From positions 51,890 through 115,889 of the forward strand of contig NZ_JACWFG010000018.1 in the NCBI RefSeq assembly GCF_019749295.1: 64,000 nt of DNA, written 5' to 3'. Positions 26,646 through 35,050 of the stretch are shown in pieces. The notes under the pieces were generated by a model. The model saw only the letters and a program-made list of their open reading frames with translations, ran no database searches and was not told the DNA's origin. Both the position numbers and the translations under genes were made by a program. This stretch comes from Neobacillus niacini. GTDB taxonomy: Bacteria > Bacillota > Bacilli > Bacillales > Cytobacillaceae. The stretch's first letter is position 1; the number at the start of each line of letters is the position of its first letter.

Positions 26646-27887
26646 ATGAATGAAGATAAAGTTAGGATTGTGCAGTGGATAGAGGACCAAGAGGAAGACC
26701 TAGTGGAGTTTTTGAAAAAGTTAGTTGAAACAGCTTCTGATAATCCAGCTGGTGATTGTTTACCAATCGCCAGAGTGTTAGAGAAACAGCTTTCAGAGCT
26801 TGGGTTTGAAAATGTGTTTCTCCTTGAAATAGACGAAGAAAGTGTAAAAGCAAATGGGATGATTAGTATGGCTAACGTCCTTGCGCCCACGGTGTTTGGT
26901 AAAGGGACAAATGTTGTATTAAATGCACACGGAGATGTTGTTCCTCCTGGTTTAGGGTGGAGTGTCGACCCATATGGAGGAGAAATTATAGATGGAAAAA
27001 TGTATGGGCGGGGAGTGGCGGTGTCAAAGTCAGATATTGCTGCTTATACCTATGCAGTTCTTGCATTAAAACAGGTTCAAGCTCAGCTTTCTGGGAGGGT
27101 GGACCTTGCATTTACATTTGATGAAGAAACAGGAGGAGAAATAGGTCCCAAGTGGCTGATTGACCAAGGTCATATCAAGCCAGATCAGGCAATCGTTGCA
27201 GGTTTCACCTATTCGGCTGTCAACGCACATAATGGCTGTTTGCATTTTGAAATCAAAACAACTGGAAAGTCAGCACACGCTGCACTGCCGCATACAGGTA
27301 TTGATGCAATTGAGGCGACTACAAAAATTTTAGGGGTTTTATATGATTATCGTAAAACACTCGCAGAAAAAAAGTCATCGATACCAGGGATTGAATTTCC
27401 TACATTGAATGTTGGACTCATTTCGGGTGGAATAAATACCAATGTAGTTCCAGATGAATGCAGTATTAGGGTGGATCGACGATTAATCCCTGAAGAGGAC
27501 TTTGTGGCTGCAGAAACTGAGTTTAGAGAACTTGTACATCAAGCAGTATATGACATTCCAGGGATAAACATTGAAATTACGAAAATCCTCCATGCTAAAA
27601 GCTTTGGACCCGTTCCGGAGAATATACCATTGGTTCAAGCTTTGGCTGAAAATTGGAAATCAATTTTGAAGGAAAATGGGGAGCTCCCGGTCCACGGAGT
27701 ACCGTTATATACAGATGCCCGTCACTTCTATGCTGCAGGAATTCCTACGATTATGTTTGGAGTTGGCCCAAAGGTGTTAGAAGAAGCTAACGGGCACCGG
27801 GCTGATGAAAATATTCGACTTTCTGATTTACAGGCAGCAACCAAAATAATCGCGTGCACACTTTATGATTTATTAACGGAAGGATAA
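26646..27887 (+). CDS. ArgE/DapE-type M20 amidohydrolase
   Basis: This is a second M20-family metallohydrolase of 413 residues, starting 11 bp after allC and ending the operon. Metal-site motifs are NAHGDVVPPG (His and Asp), YGRGVAVSKSD, and DEETGGEIGPKW with the catalytic Glu pair; the dimerisation domain begins near GKSAHAALPHTG. The family removes acyl or carbamoyl groups from amino acids. Position suggests work on a ureido or N-carbamoyl product of purine breakdown, but that is inference. A peptidase or acetylornithine-type role cannot be excluded. Confidence 0.85.
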   Translation: MNEDKVRIVQWIEDQEEDLVEFLKKLVETASDNPAGDCLPIARVLEKQLSELGFENVFLLEIDEESVKANGMISMANVLAPTVFGKGTNVVLNAHGDVVPPGLGWSVDPYGGEIIDGKMYGRGVAVSKSDIAAYTYAVLALKQVQAQLSGRVDLAFTFDEETGGEIGPKWLIDQGHIKPDQAIVAGFTYSAVNAHNGCLHFEIKTTGKSAHAALPHTGIDAIEATTKILGVLYDYRKTLAEKKSSIPGIEFPTLNVGLISGGINTNVVPDECSIRVDRRLIPEEDFVAAETEFRELVHQAVYDIPGINIEITKILHAKSFGPVPENIPLVQALAENWKSILKENGELPVHGVPLYTDARHFYAAGIPTIMFGVGPKVLEEANGHRADENIRLSDLQAATKIIACTLYDLLTEG

Positions 27888-27890
27888 ATG

Positions 27891-27920
27891 AAAGAGCCAA
27901 CGAAGTGTGTTGGCTCTTTG
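27891..27920. terminator. Bidirectional terminator between the purine operon and azoR
   Basis: GAGCCAAC and GTTGGCTC form a stem flanked by AAA and TTT, in the 36-bp gap between convergent genes. Confidence 0.85.
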
Positions 27921-27923
27921 ATA

Positions 27924-28559
27924 TTAGAATGTATGAGCTAAATCTTTTGCACGCGCGATGGCGTTTTCTTTAATTTCCTGTGCTTTGTCAGGCATTGCAT
28001 TATGCCCCTCAACAAATAAGCCTTCAAAGGAAGGGACTCCATAGAATTGCATCATAATTTCAAGGTAGCGGTGCCCCATCTCCATTGCTGCTGCAGGTCC
28101 TTCGGAATAAATCCCTCCGCGTGCTTGAATATGTAATGCCTTTTTGTCGGTTAACAGTCCAATTGGACCACTTTCTGTATACCTGAAGGTTTTTCCTGCA
28201 ACGGATACTGCATCTAAATAAGCTTTCATGACAGGAGGGAATGAAAAATTCCATAACGGTGTAACAAAAATATATTTATCGGCAGAAATAAATTGCTCAC
28301 AAATCTCAGAAAGTCTGCCAACTTTTGTTTTTTCTTCAGAGGATAGCTGTTCAAATTCCGTGCCTGATCGAAGTTTTCCCCAGCCGCTGAAGACATCAAC
28401 ATCGATTTGTGGAACATCAACTTTGTAAAGATCCACATTGATAATTTCATGGTCAGGATTTACTTCTTTGTAGGTATCAATAAATGCCTTTCCTACTGCC
28501 ATACTATAAGACTGAGTATCATCATGAGGATGAGCGGTTATGTACAATACTTGTGTCAT
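27924..28559 (-). CDS. azoR: FMN-dependent NADH:quinone/azo reductase
   Basis: This flavodoxin-fold oxidoreductase has 211 residues. It reduces quinones and azo compounds by two electrons with NADH and protects against thiol-depleting stress. Flavin-binding features include the N-terminal YITAHPHDDTQSYSMAVGKAF, TPLWNFSFPP, and the aromatic-rich ARGGIYSEGP loop. Length and motifs fit B. subtilis AzoR1/AzoR2. It is a single leftward gene. Confidence 0.92.
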   Translation of the reverse strand: MTQVLYITAHPHDDTQSYSMAVGKAFIDTYKEVNPDHEIINVDLYKVDVPQIDVDVFSGWGKLRSGTEFEQLSSEEKTKVGRLSEICEQFISADKYIFVTPLWNFSFPPVMKAYLDAVSVAGKTFRYTESGPIGLLTDKKALHIQARGGIYSEGPAAAMEMGHRYLEIMMQFYGVPSFEGLFVEGHNAMPDKAQEIKENAIARAKDLAHTF

Positions 28560-28649
28560 TTTTATATCGATCCTTTCCCTATCTAGTCTAGCCTACATTC
28601 TAGTTTGCGTGTTGAATGTAAATATATGCAGATACATAAACAAATCATA

Positions 28650-28696
28650 ACAAAAAAAATAAAAGGAATTTGCGTTTTGCAAACTCCTTTTATTTT
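28650..28696 (-). terminator. Terminator of the 49-residue small gene
   Basis: On the minus strand AAAAGGAGTTTGC and GCAAATTCCTTTT pair around a short loop and are followed by ATTTTTTTTG. Confidence 0.85.
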
Positions 28697-28846
28697 TTAG
28701 TTATTATTTTCAGTAAAGTAAGGGTTTCCACTAATGTTCGCACGCATTTCATCTGTTAATGAAAATGGCTCGTTTACAGTGGAATTAGCAGTAGTCTCCT
28801 CATTGTTTTGAATACTTCCATCATAATGAATTGGTTTATTTGTCAT
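28697..28846 (-). CDS. Small hypothetical protein, 49 residues
   Basis: The frame has ATG behind GGAGGTG at good distance and a strong terminator directly after the stop codon, so it is probably expressed. The product starts MTNKPIHYDGSIQ, is acidic and Asn-rich (ten Asn), and lacks a membrane segment or cysteine. It may be a spore-associated or stress peptide; I recognise no family. Confidence 0.6.
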   Translation of the reverse strand: MTNKPIHYDGSIQNNEETTANSTVNEPFSLTDEMRANISGNPYFTENNN

Positions 28847-29052
28847 AGGTACATTCACCTCCATAATATAGTCTATACGTAAATTCTACTATTTATTTAC
28901 TATTTTTAATAGGTAATTTTTAATATTCTAAATGTTATTTCTACTGGTAATTATTTACTATAGAAATGTTAGTATTTGGTATAGTGCTTTTCCTTCATTC
29001 ACCTTTCTTCGTTATTTATGATAAAATTTTTAAAAAAAGGAGTACGCTCAAC

Positions 29053-29988
29053 ATGAAATTAATTGACCTCCATTGTGATGCATTACTTAAACTTTCAGAA
29101 GGAAAAGGCACGCTTCGTTTTGCTGACGCGAAAGAATTGCAGACCAATAAAAACCGGTTACATAAAGGGCAAGTTAAGGTGCAGTGCTTTGCCATTTTTA
29201 TTGAGCCAAACATTCCTTCTGATCAGAAATTTCAAGAAGCACTCGTACAAATTGATTATTTTTACAAGGAAGTACTCGGGAAAAATCAAGATATCATTCA
29301 CATTAAAGAATGGTCTGATTTTGAAAAGATCAATATCGGTCAAATTGGTGCCATGTTAACCCTTGAAGGTGTGGACGCCATTGGGAACGATCTTACGAAA
29401 CTCAATATCCTTTATCAACTGGGGGTTCGTTCCGTTGGTTTGACTTGGAATAATGCTAATTTAGCTGCGGACGGTGCAGGTGAACCACGCGGCGGCGGGC
29501 TTACGCTTTTTGGGAAAGAGATTGTGCAGTTTAATAATGAACATCATATTTTGACAGATATCTCTCATCTGAGCGACAAGGGAATATGGGAGGTCATTGA
29601 ATTAGCAAGGTTTCCAATCGCAAGCCATTCAAATTCACGAAAGCTTTGTAACACCCTCCGCAATTTAACAGATGAACAAGCAGCTGCAATGTTTAAAAGA
29701 AATGCTATGGTTCATGTTGTCTATTACCCTCCATTCGTAAAAGAAGCTGGAGAGGTGAAAATAACAGACTTACTAAAGCATATCGACCACTTCTGTTCAT
29801 TAGGCGGTGTGAGGCACATTGGGTTAGGTTCTGATTTTGATGGAATAAGAACGTTTATCACAGACCTTGAAGATGCATCAAAGACCCAAAATCTTATTAA
29901 TGAATTATTAAAGCACTTTAAAGAGGATGAGGTAAGAGGTTTCGCCTACCAAAACTTTCTCGACCACCGGCCAGGAGTGTTTGGATGA
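29053..29988 (+). CDS. Membrane dipeptidase-family protein (peptidase M19)
   Basis: This 311-residue zinc dipeptidase belongs to the renal dipeptidase family, which hydrolyses L,D- or D-containing dipeptides. Zinc ligands are visible: His7 and Asp9 in DLHCDAL, Glu in LEGVDAIG, and His residues in DISHLSD and IASHSNSRKL; HIGLGSDFDGI is the C-terminal signature. The start at 29053 follows AAAAAGGAG. An upstream in-frame ATG at 28966 would add 29 hydrophobic residues but has no ribosome site. The bacterial protein has no clear signal peptide. It overlaps the next gene by four bases. Confidence 0.9.
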   Translation: MKLIDLHCDALLKLSEGKGTLRFADAKELQTNKNRLHKGQVKVQCFAIFIEPNIPSDQKFQEALVQIDYFYKEVLGKNQDIIHIKEWSDFEKINIGQIGAMLTLEGVDAIGNDLTKLNILYQLGVRSVGLTWNNANLAADGAGEPRGGGLTLFGKEIVQFNNEHHILTDISHLSDKGIWEVIELARFPIASHSNSRKLCNTLRNLTDEQAAAMFKRNAMVHVVYYPPFVKEAGEVKITDLLKHIDHFCSLGGVRHIGLGSDFDGIRTFITDLEDASKTQNLINELLKHFKEDEVRGFAYQNFLDHRPGVFG

Positions 29989-31013
29989 AAATTAGACAGA
30001 CAGGATTAAGTGTTGGCATGCTGCCAACAGGTCCCAAAAATTGCATTACCGATGTTGCGGGTGTAATGGTAGGTCACGTAACGCTTGATTATCCGCTGGA
30101 TGATGCTGGTGTAGACTATGCCTGTACAGGAGTAACAGCGATACTGCCTCACAAAGGGAATGTTTTTAAACAAAAAGTAACTGCGGCAAGTTATGTACTA
30201 AATGGCTTTGGCAAAACAACCGGGCTTGTTCAAGTCAATGAATTAGGACAGCTTGAATCACCGATTATGCTGACAAATACGTTTGCTGTACCTGCAGTCA
30301 CTCAAGGGACTTTAGAATATATGCTGGCTGAGAACCCTGAAATTGGAGATACAACTGGCACCATTAACATCGTAGTTGGAGAATGCAATGATAGTTATTT
30401 GAATTCAATACGGCAATTTCCAGTTAAACCGGATCATGCGATTGAGGCAATTAGAAATGCCTCAGACCAACAGGCTGAGGAAGGGGCGGTAGGTGCTGGA
30501 AAAGGGATGATTTGCTTTGGATATAAAGGCGGAATTGGTTCGTCTTCCCGCAGCATTGAAGAATACACTATTGGCTGCTTAGTTCTGAGCAACTTTGGTA
30601 AAAAAGAAGAGCACCAGACATTTCGATACTCAAAAGTGGAGGGTCTGTCGGATACATCAGATGGATCTATTATCATTGTCCTTGCGACCGACGCTCCATT
30701 AAGTGACAGGCAGCTATTACGCTTATCAAAACGCTGTGGAATCGGTCTAGGGAGAACAGGCAGTCATTTCAGTCATGGCAGCGGGGATATCGTTATTTCC
30801 TTTTCAACAGCTTATAAGATAGAACATTTTTATGAAGAACATACAGAACAAAGGACTCAACTTCGCGAGGATCATCCTTTGATGAATCAGTTATTCACCG
30901 GGGCAGCAGAAGCGGCAGAGGAAGCAATCCTAAACTCATTGTCTCAGGCAGTAACAACAAAAGGAAGAGCGGGAAGAGTCGTAAATCATATTACCTTTAC
31001 GGGCGAGGAATGA
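29985..31013 (+). CDS. P1-family (DmpA-type) aminopeptidase/acyl hydrolase
   Basis: This is an N-terminal-nucleophile hydrolase of the DmpA/BapA family, 342 residues, which acts on N-terminal L- or beta-amino acids or D-amino acid esters and amides. The conserved KGGIGSSSR loop lies at residues 181-189. The likely self-cleavage site is Gly227-Ser228 in SDGSIIIVLATDAPL, making Ser228 the nucleophile. ATGA overlap with the M19 gene and another four-base overlap with the HTH gene indicate one coupled operon that processes unusual peptides. Confidence 0.88.
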   Translation: MKIRQTGLSVGMLPTGPKNCITDVAGVMVGHVTLDYPLDDAGVDYACTGVTAILPHKGNVFKQKVTAASYVLNGFGKTTGLVQVNELGQLESPIMLTNTFAVPAVTQGTLEYMLAENPEIGDTTGTINIVVGECNDSYLNSIRQFPVKPDHAIEAIRNASDQQAEEGAVGAGKGMICFGYKGGIGSSSRSIEEYTIGCLVLSNFGKKEEHQTFRYSKVEGLSDTSDGSIIIVLATDAPLSDRQLLRLSKRCGIGLGRTGSHFSHGSGDIVISFSTAYKIEHFYEEHTEQRTQLREDHPLMNQLFTGAAEAAEEAILNSLSQAVTTKGRAGRVVNHITFTGEE

Positions 31014-31249
31014 ATGACATGTATCTAACCATAAAAGAAACAGCAGAATACCTATCAATGCCAGAATCAGCAATAGAAGACCTAATCAAACAAAAAAAAA
31101 TCCGCGCCATCCATGACGGAGAAGAGTGGATCATCAACAAAGAACAATTCAACACCCACCTAAAACAAGTAGAAAAATACAAACACCTAGTCGAAGAAAT
31201 CCTAAGTGAACCCATCCCCGAAGACCACGATATAAAAGATGAAGACTAA
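31010..31249 (+). CDS. Small excisionase-type HTH protein
   Basis: This 79-residue protein has an N-terminal winged-helix domain of the excisionase/MerR type (LTIKETAEYLSMPESAIEDL, then KKIRAIHDGEEWII). A coiled helical tail rich in Glu and Lys follows. Its ATG overlaps the P1 peptidase stop (GAATGA). Its codon choice (many CTA, ATC and CAC codons) differs from its neighbours, which suggests separate ancestry. Such proteins can act as DNA-binding regulators, possibly of this operon; no phage genes are nearby. Confidence 0.78.
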   Translation: MNDMYLTIKETAEYLSMPESAIEDLIKQKKIRAIHDGEEWIINKEQFNTHLKQVEKYKHLVEEILSEPIPEDHDIKDED

Positions 31250-31253
31250 ATAC

Positions 31254-31306
31254 GGTGCCTGTCACCGTCCGTGGACAGTGTCCACCTGGAATGGACACTA
31301 TCCCTA
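31254..31306. repeat. Short palindrome-rich repeat
   Basis: GGTGCCTGTCACC is followed by GTGGACAGTGTCCAC and a further GGACA arm, giving nested hairpins between two genes. I recall very similar GGTGCCTGTCACCGTCC sequences dispersed in Bacillus genomes, so it is probably a copy of a dispersed element. A genome search would settle that. Confidence 0.6.
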
Positions 31307-31331
31307 AAAGCTTAATACGGAGGGGTTTCTA

Positions 31332-31718
31332 GTGGGGGATTTTTTCTTGAAAAGAGTGTATGAACCATACGATGAGTCAGATGGTTTTCGGATTTTAGTG
31401 GATCGCTTGTGGCCTCGCGGCATCTCAAAGGAGGCTGCAAGGTTGACGGCTTGGCATAAGGAGGTTGCTCCTAGTCCCAATCTTCGTAAGTGGTTTTGCC
31501 ACAAACCCGAGTTGTTTGAGGAGTTTCGAACTAAGTATATAGCGGAATTGCGTACGGATGAGAAGAAGCTGAGGATTATGGATGAATTAATTAATTTTGC
31601 TTCCCAAGGGAACGTTACTCTCCTATACGGAGCAAAAGATTCAGTATATAATCATGCAATCGTTTTAGAAGAAGAACTAAAGAGATTAATGAGTCATAAA
31701 GAAACAAAAGAAAATTAG
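31332..31718 (+). CDS. DUF488-family protein
   Basis: This 128-residue cytoplasmic protein matches DUF488 (YeaO-like): KRVYEPYDESDGFRILVDRLWPRGISK near the N-terminus, AWHKEVAPSPNLRKWF in the middle and VTLLYGAKD near the C-terminus. The function of the family is not established. The start is GTG, six bases behind GGAGGGG. A TTG 15 bases further in is an alternative. The next gene follows within 20 bp. Confidence 0.88.
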   Translation: MGDFFLKRVYEPYDESDGFRILVDRLWPRGISKEAARLTAWHKEVAPSPNLRKWFCHKPELFEEFRTKYIAELRTDEKKLRIMDELINFASQGNVTLLYGAKDSVYNHAIVLEEELKRLMSHKETKEN

Positions 31719-31736
31719 GCAGCTAGGAGCTTTTTT

Positions 31737-32456
31737 ATGAAAAATTATATCTTTTTATTCTGTATTATTTTGATCCTGTTTGGCACCTATACCGGTATTC
31801 GTGGTTCTTCTGAAACCAAGACCATTAATCTAGTAGCCCTCGGTGATTCCATCACACATGGAGTAGGGGACCCTGAAAAAAAAGGATACATAGCAGGAGT
31901 TAAAGTTAAATTGGAAGATAAACAGAAAACTCCTGTCAAAGTGAGCAACTTTGCCATACCAAGGTATTCTACCGATAAAGTTTTAGAACAACTTCAGGAT
32001 GATAAAATCAAAGCGCAAATAGAAAAGGCAAATTATATTATTCTTTATATTGGCACGAATGATTTTAGGAAGAGTGCTAATTATCAATTTAATCCACTTG
32101 ATGTAAAAAGAATAAATGATGGTAAAGTTACATTCACAACCAACCTTAATAAAATCCTTGAAAGCATAAGGAAAGATAATTCTGCAGCTCCTATTTTCGT
32201 TCTAGGTTTATATCAACCTTATGTTGAATACTCGAATCGCAAGGAAATTCTAAACACCATAAAAGATTGGAACGATGGGATTGCCAATGTGGCAGGTAAT
32301 TTTAATACAACTTACTTTGTTGCCACTCTTGACCTATTTCATGACAAACCTAAAAGCACCTATTTTAGTGATTCATTACATCCTAATCCCGCTGGATATC
32401 GACTAATTTCTGAGCGAGTGTCAGAAAAAGTAATAAAAGAACTTAGTTTTAAATAA
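31737..32456 (+). CDS. Secreted SGNH/GDSL-type hydrolase
   Basis: This 239-residue exported esterase- or lipase-like enzyme has an N-terminal hydrophobic segment (residues about 3-20) serving as signal peptide or anchor. The GDS block holds nucleophile Ser38 (ALGDSITHG), the IGTNDF block carries the oxyanion Asn, and SDSLHPNPAGY near residue 220 supplies catalytic Asp and His. It resembles the B. subtilis YrhL/LipC-type branch of the family. The TAGGAG ribosome site precedes the ATG. Substrate unknown. Confidence 0.88.
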   Translation: MKNYIFLFCIILILFGTYTGIRGSSETKTINLVALGDSITHGVGDPEKKGYIAGVKVKLEDKQKTPVKVSNFAIPRYSTDKVLEQLQDDKIKAQIEKANYIILYIGTNDFRKSANYQFNPLDVKRINDGKVTFTTNLNKILESIRKDNSAAPIFVLGLYQPYVEYSNRKEILNTIKDWNDGIANVAGNFNTTYFVATLDLFHDKPKSTYFSDSLHPNPAGYRLISERVSEKVIKELSFK

Positions 32457-32513
32457 TCATCCATTAGAAGACCTAGTGATATAAAGCTATGAACTAAAAA
32501 AGGAGCTTATAAA

Positions 32514-32978
32514 ATGATAACGCTAAATGAACAACCCATCGTTAAAGCAGAAATGCTAATTCGCAGACCAGTCGAAGAGGTGTATGAAGCTTTTATTAAC
32601 CCTGAGATCACTACAAAATTTTGGTTCACTAAAAGCAGCGGAAGGTTAGAAGAGGGTAAAACAATCAGGTGGGACTGGGAAATGTATGGTGTTGGGGATG
32701 AATTAGTTGTTAAGGAAATCGTACAAAATAAGCTATTAAGAATTGAATGGACCGACGGCACCCAGGTGGAGTGGATATTTATCCCGCGAGCGGATAATGA
32801 AACCTTTGTTTCTATTACAAACTCAGGCTTTTCTGGAAGCGGCGATGAGATGGTAAACCAAGCCATTGATTCTATGGGAGGATACACAATGGTACTCTCT
32901 GGATTAAAGGCATATCTAGAGCACAACATTCAATTAAATCTAGTAGCCGACAAGGCGCCAGATGCGAACGTAAATTGA
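32514..32978 (+). CDS. SRPBCC/AHSA1-like protein
   Basis: This 154-residue protein has the START/Bet v1-like fold of Aha1-related proteins: an N-terminal IRRPVEEVYEAFINPEITTKFWF, a W-rich strand region (RWDWEMYG, RIEWTDGTQVEW) and a long C-terminal helix. Members bind hydrophobic ligands, and their roles vary. It is a single gene with AAAGGAG before the ATG and a terminator after it. Confidence 0.85.
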   Translation: MITLNEQPIVKAEMLIRRPVEEVYEAFINPEITTKFWFTKSSGRLEEGKTIRWDWEMYGVGDELVVKEIVQNKLLRIEWTDGTQVEWIFIPRADNETFVSITNSGFSGSGDEMVNQAIDSMGGYTMVLSGLKAYLEHNIQLNLVADKAPDANVN

Positions 32979-32990
32979 CAGGAGTAATGA

Positions 32991-33027
32991 GGCAGACTAA
33001 ATCTACAAGATTTAGTCTGCTGTTTTG
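32991..33027 (+). terminator. Terminator of the SRPBCC gene
   Basis: GCAGACTAAATC and GATTTAGTCTGC form a 12-bp stem with a 5-base loop, followed by TGTTTTG. Confidence 0.9.
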
Positions 33028-33062
33028 TCATGATTTGAGCAAAGTTAAGGGGAGTAAAGACA

Positions 33063-33923
33063 GTGGAGAAATATATAAAGCGTATTAAACAGGTTTACCC
33101 TAAACTATCCATCCTGGATTGTCAGCCAAATGAAGTTGGCCAAAATAATGATGTAATCATTATAAATGAATCCATCGTATTCAGATTCCCAAAGTATCAA
33201 AAGGGAATTGAAAGTTTAAAAAAAGAGACTGAGATATTAGGAGCTATTAAAAATACTGTATCCATTCCGATACCAAAGCCAATCTATCAATCTTTTGAAG
33301 AATGGGAGGCAGGGAAAGCTTTCGTTGGCTATGAGTTAATTCAAGGATCTCCATTATGGAAAGCAAGTTTCGCAACCATTGATAATGAAGAAGTATTAAA
33401 TAAACTATCATCACAACTTGTTAACTTCCTTGTTGAAATTCATTCATTTCCAAAAAATAAACTATCATTAGATGAAAACAATCCTCGTGAACAAATAGTC
33501 AATCTTTATCAAAAGATACAAAATAAGCTTTATTCTTTTATGAGTGTAGAAGCACAAAGACAAATCTCTCATTCATTTGAAACCTTTCTAAATAGCGAAA
33601 TATGCCAAAACTTAAACACCTCTTTGGTTCATGGGGACTTTGGGGCAACCAATATTTTATGGGAACCTCATACCAAAGAGATATCGGGAATTATTGACTT
33701 TGGCGGCAGTGGTATAGGTGACCCAGCATATGACTTTGCAGGAATACTATCCAGTTACGGGGAAGATTTTTATAACATGTGTTTGAATTTGTATCCAAAC
33801 GGAACCGAAATAGCTGAACGAGTAAAGTTTTATAGAAGCACATTTGCGCTGCAGGAAGCCTTACATGGGGTGGAAAATAATGATGCTGAAGCATTTAAAA
33901 ATGGTATTAAAGCTTATATTTAG
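33063..33923 (+). CDS. Aminoglycoside-phosphotransferase-fold kinase
   Basis: This 286-residue APH/choline-kinase-fold protein has HGDFGATN at residues 190-197 (catalytic Asp192 and Asn197) and the metal-binding IIDFG at 210-214. The start is GTG with AAGGGGAG upstream. Such stand-alone kinases phosphorylate hydroxyls of small molecules; antibiotic resistance is possible but cannot be inferred without a closer relative. The gap to the next gene (178 bp) shows nothing notable. Confidence 0.87.
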   Translation: MEKYIKRIKQVYPKLSILDCQPNEVGQNNDVIIINESIVFRFPKYQKGIESLKKETEILGAIKNTVSIPIPKPIYQSFEEWEAGKAFVGYELIQGSPLWKASFATIDNEEVLNKLSSQLVNFLVEIHSFPKNKLSLDENNPREQIVNLYQKIQNKLYSFMSVEAQRQISHSFETFLNSEICQNLNTSLVHGDFGATNILWEPHTKEISGIIDFGGSGIGDPAYDFAGILSSYGEDFYNMCLNLYPNGTEIAERVKFYRSTFALQEALHGVENNDAEAFKNGIKAYI

Positions 33924-34101
33924 AATAACTTCAAAAGCCTTCTAAAAAGGTCTTACCTTACCTTTATGGTTCTTAAGACTCATAAAAAGTTTAATTTGAT
34001 AAAGCAGTGAAGTGAATAATTAGGTATAAATTCCTACCTTTTTAAGCATTATAAAAGATGTTGCTAGCCACAACATACATAAAAAGGAGGAATTACAAGT
34101 T

Positions 34102-34236
34102 ATGACCAATAAAAATAATAATCGTAACCAGCCGCATACTGGCGGCAGCAAAGCCGATACGGAATTTGGTGCAGAACAAGGATTAAGCAAGAAAGCAAGG
34201 AAACAAGCTGCAAGAGATAATAAAAACAACTCATAA
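34102..34236 (+). CDS. Small Asn/Lys-rich protein, possible spore SASP-like
   Basis: This is a 44-residue hydrophilic protein beginning MTNKNNNRNQPHTGG, with KADTEFGAEQG in the middle and a KKARKQAARDNKNN tail. A clear AAAGGAGG ribosome site and a terminator just behind the stop support expression. The AEFG-like segment and composition recall small acid-soluble spore proteins, especially the gamma type, but it is far shorter, so the class is only suggested. Confidence 0.65.
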   Translation: MTNKNNNRNQPHTGGSKADTEFGAEQGLSKKARKQAARDNKNNS

Positions 34237-34243
34237 TTCAAAG

Positions 34244-34270
34244 CAAAAACGCCTCCCAGGGCGTTTTTCT
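34244..34270. terminator. Bidirectional terminator
   Basis: AAAAACGCC and GGCGTTTTT form a stem that can end both the 44-residue gene and the convergent hemolysin III gene. Confidence 0.88.
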
Positions 34271-34273
34271 ATT

Positions 34274-34921
34274 TTATATAACAAAGTAAAATACGCATAA
34301 GAAATGAGACAAACTCCCAAGCATAATAAAAATGTGAAAAATCTCATGAAAGCCCATGTATTTAGATTGAAGGAATTTTGGCTTTGCTCCGTAAATAACT
34401 CCGCCGATTGTATAAAAAATACCGCCCAGCACTAATAAAAACAACCCCAGCCTATCCATGCTTCCTGCTAATGGGGAGAAGACAAATACAATCATCCATC
34501 CCATAACAAGATACAATGCCGTAGAAATCCAGCGTGGGCAATTAAACCAAACCATCTTAAAAACTACTCCGCTTAAAGCTACCGCTGCAATAATCGAAAA
34601 TAGAATATTCCCTGTCGTTCCATTTAAGCTGATAAAGCAAAATGGTGTATAGGTACCTGCAATTAAAATGAAAATCATCGAATGATCGAGCCTTCTTAGA
34701 AAAGCAATCACATGGTCTTTAGCGATTACCATATGGTAAGTGGCCGAAGCAGAATAGAGAAGAATCATGCTGACTCCGAAAATGATGACTGCAGTAATGG
34801 CCATCGTTGACGAGTTCGTACTCGACACTTTGATCACCATCGCAAGAAGTCCAACAAACGATAACAGCGCTCCAGTTAAATGAGTTAGTCCATTAATTGG
34901 TTCCCGAATAAAATTACTCAA
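34274..34921 (-). CDS. trhA: Hemolysin III/PAQR-family membrane protein
   Basis: This is a 215-residue, seven-helix membrane protein of the YqfA/TrhA family. The N-terminal EPINGLTHLTGALLSFVG, the SATYH motif, DHSMIFILIAGTYTPF and the C-terminal FHEIFHIFIMLGSLSHF supply the conserved Ser, Asp and His residues of the PAQR metal site. Related proteins influence membrane fluidity. It is a single leftward gene. Confidence 0.93.
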   Translation of the reverse strand: MSNFIREPINGLTHLTGALLSFVGLLAMVIKVSSTNSSTMAITAVIIFGVSMILLYSASATYHMVIAKDHVIAFLRRLDHSMIFILIAGTYTPFCFISLNGTTGNILFSIIAAVALSGVVFKMVWFNCPRWISTALYLVMGWMIVFVFSPLAGSMDRLGLFLLVLGGIFYTIGGVIYGAKPKFLQSKYMGFHEIFHIFIMLGSLSHFLCVFYFVI

Positions 34922-35050
34922 GCAAAAACCCTCCTAATACATCATGTAGTTTCAATAACTACTTATAATAATACTCATAAAACATAATCTAGTCAACGAA
35001 TAACTGTTACGATATAATGGTAATTAGATAACATAATGATCGGAGTTTTT

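Noticed and set aside
31010..31249. Prophage excisionase
   Set aside because: The fold fits, but no integrase, attachment site or phage gene is near, and the gene is coupled to metabolic peptidases.
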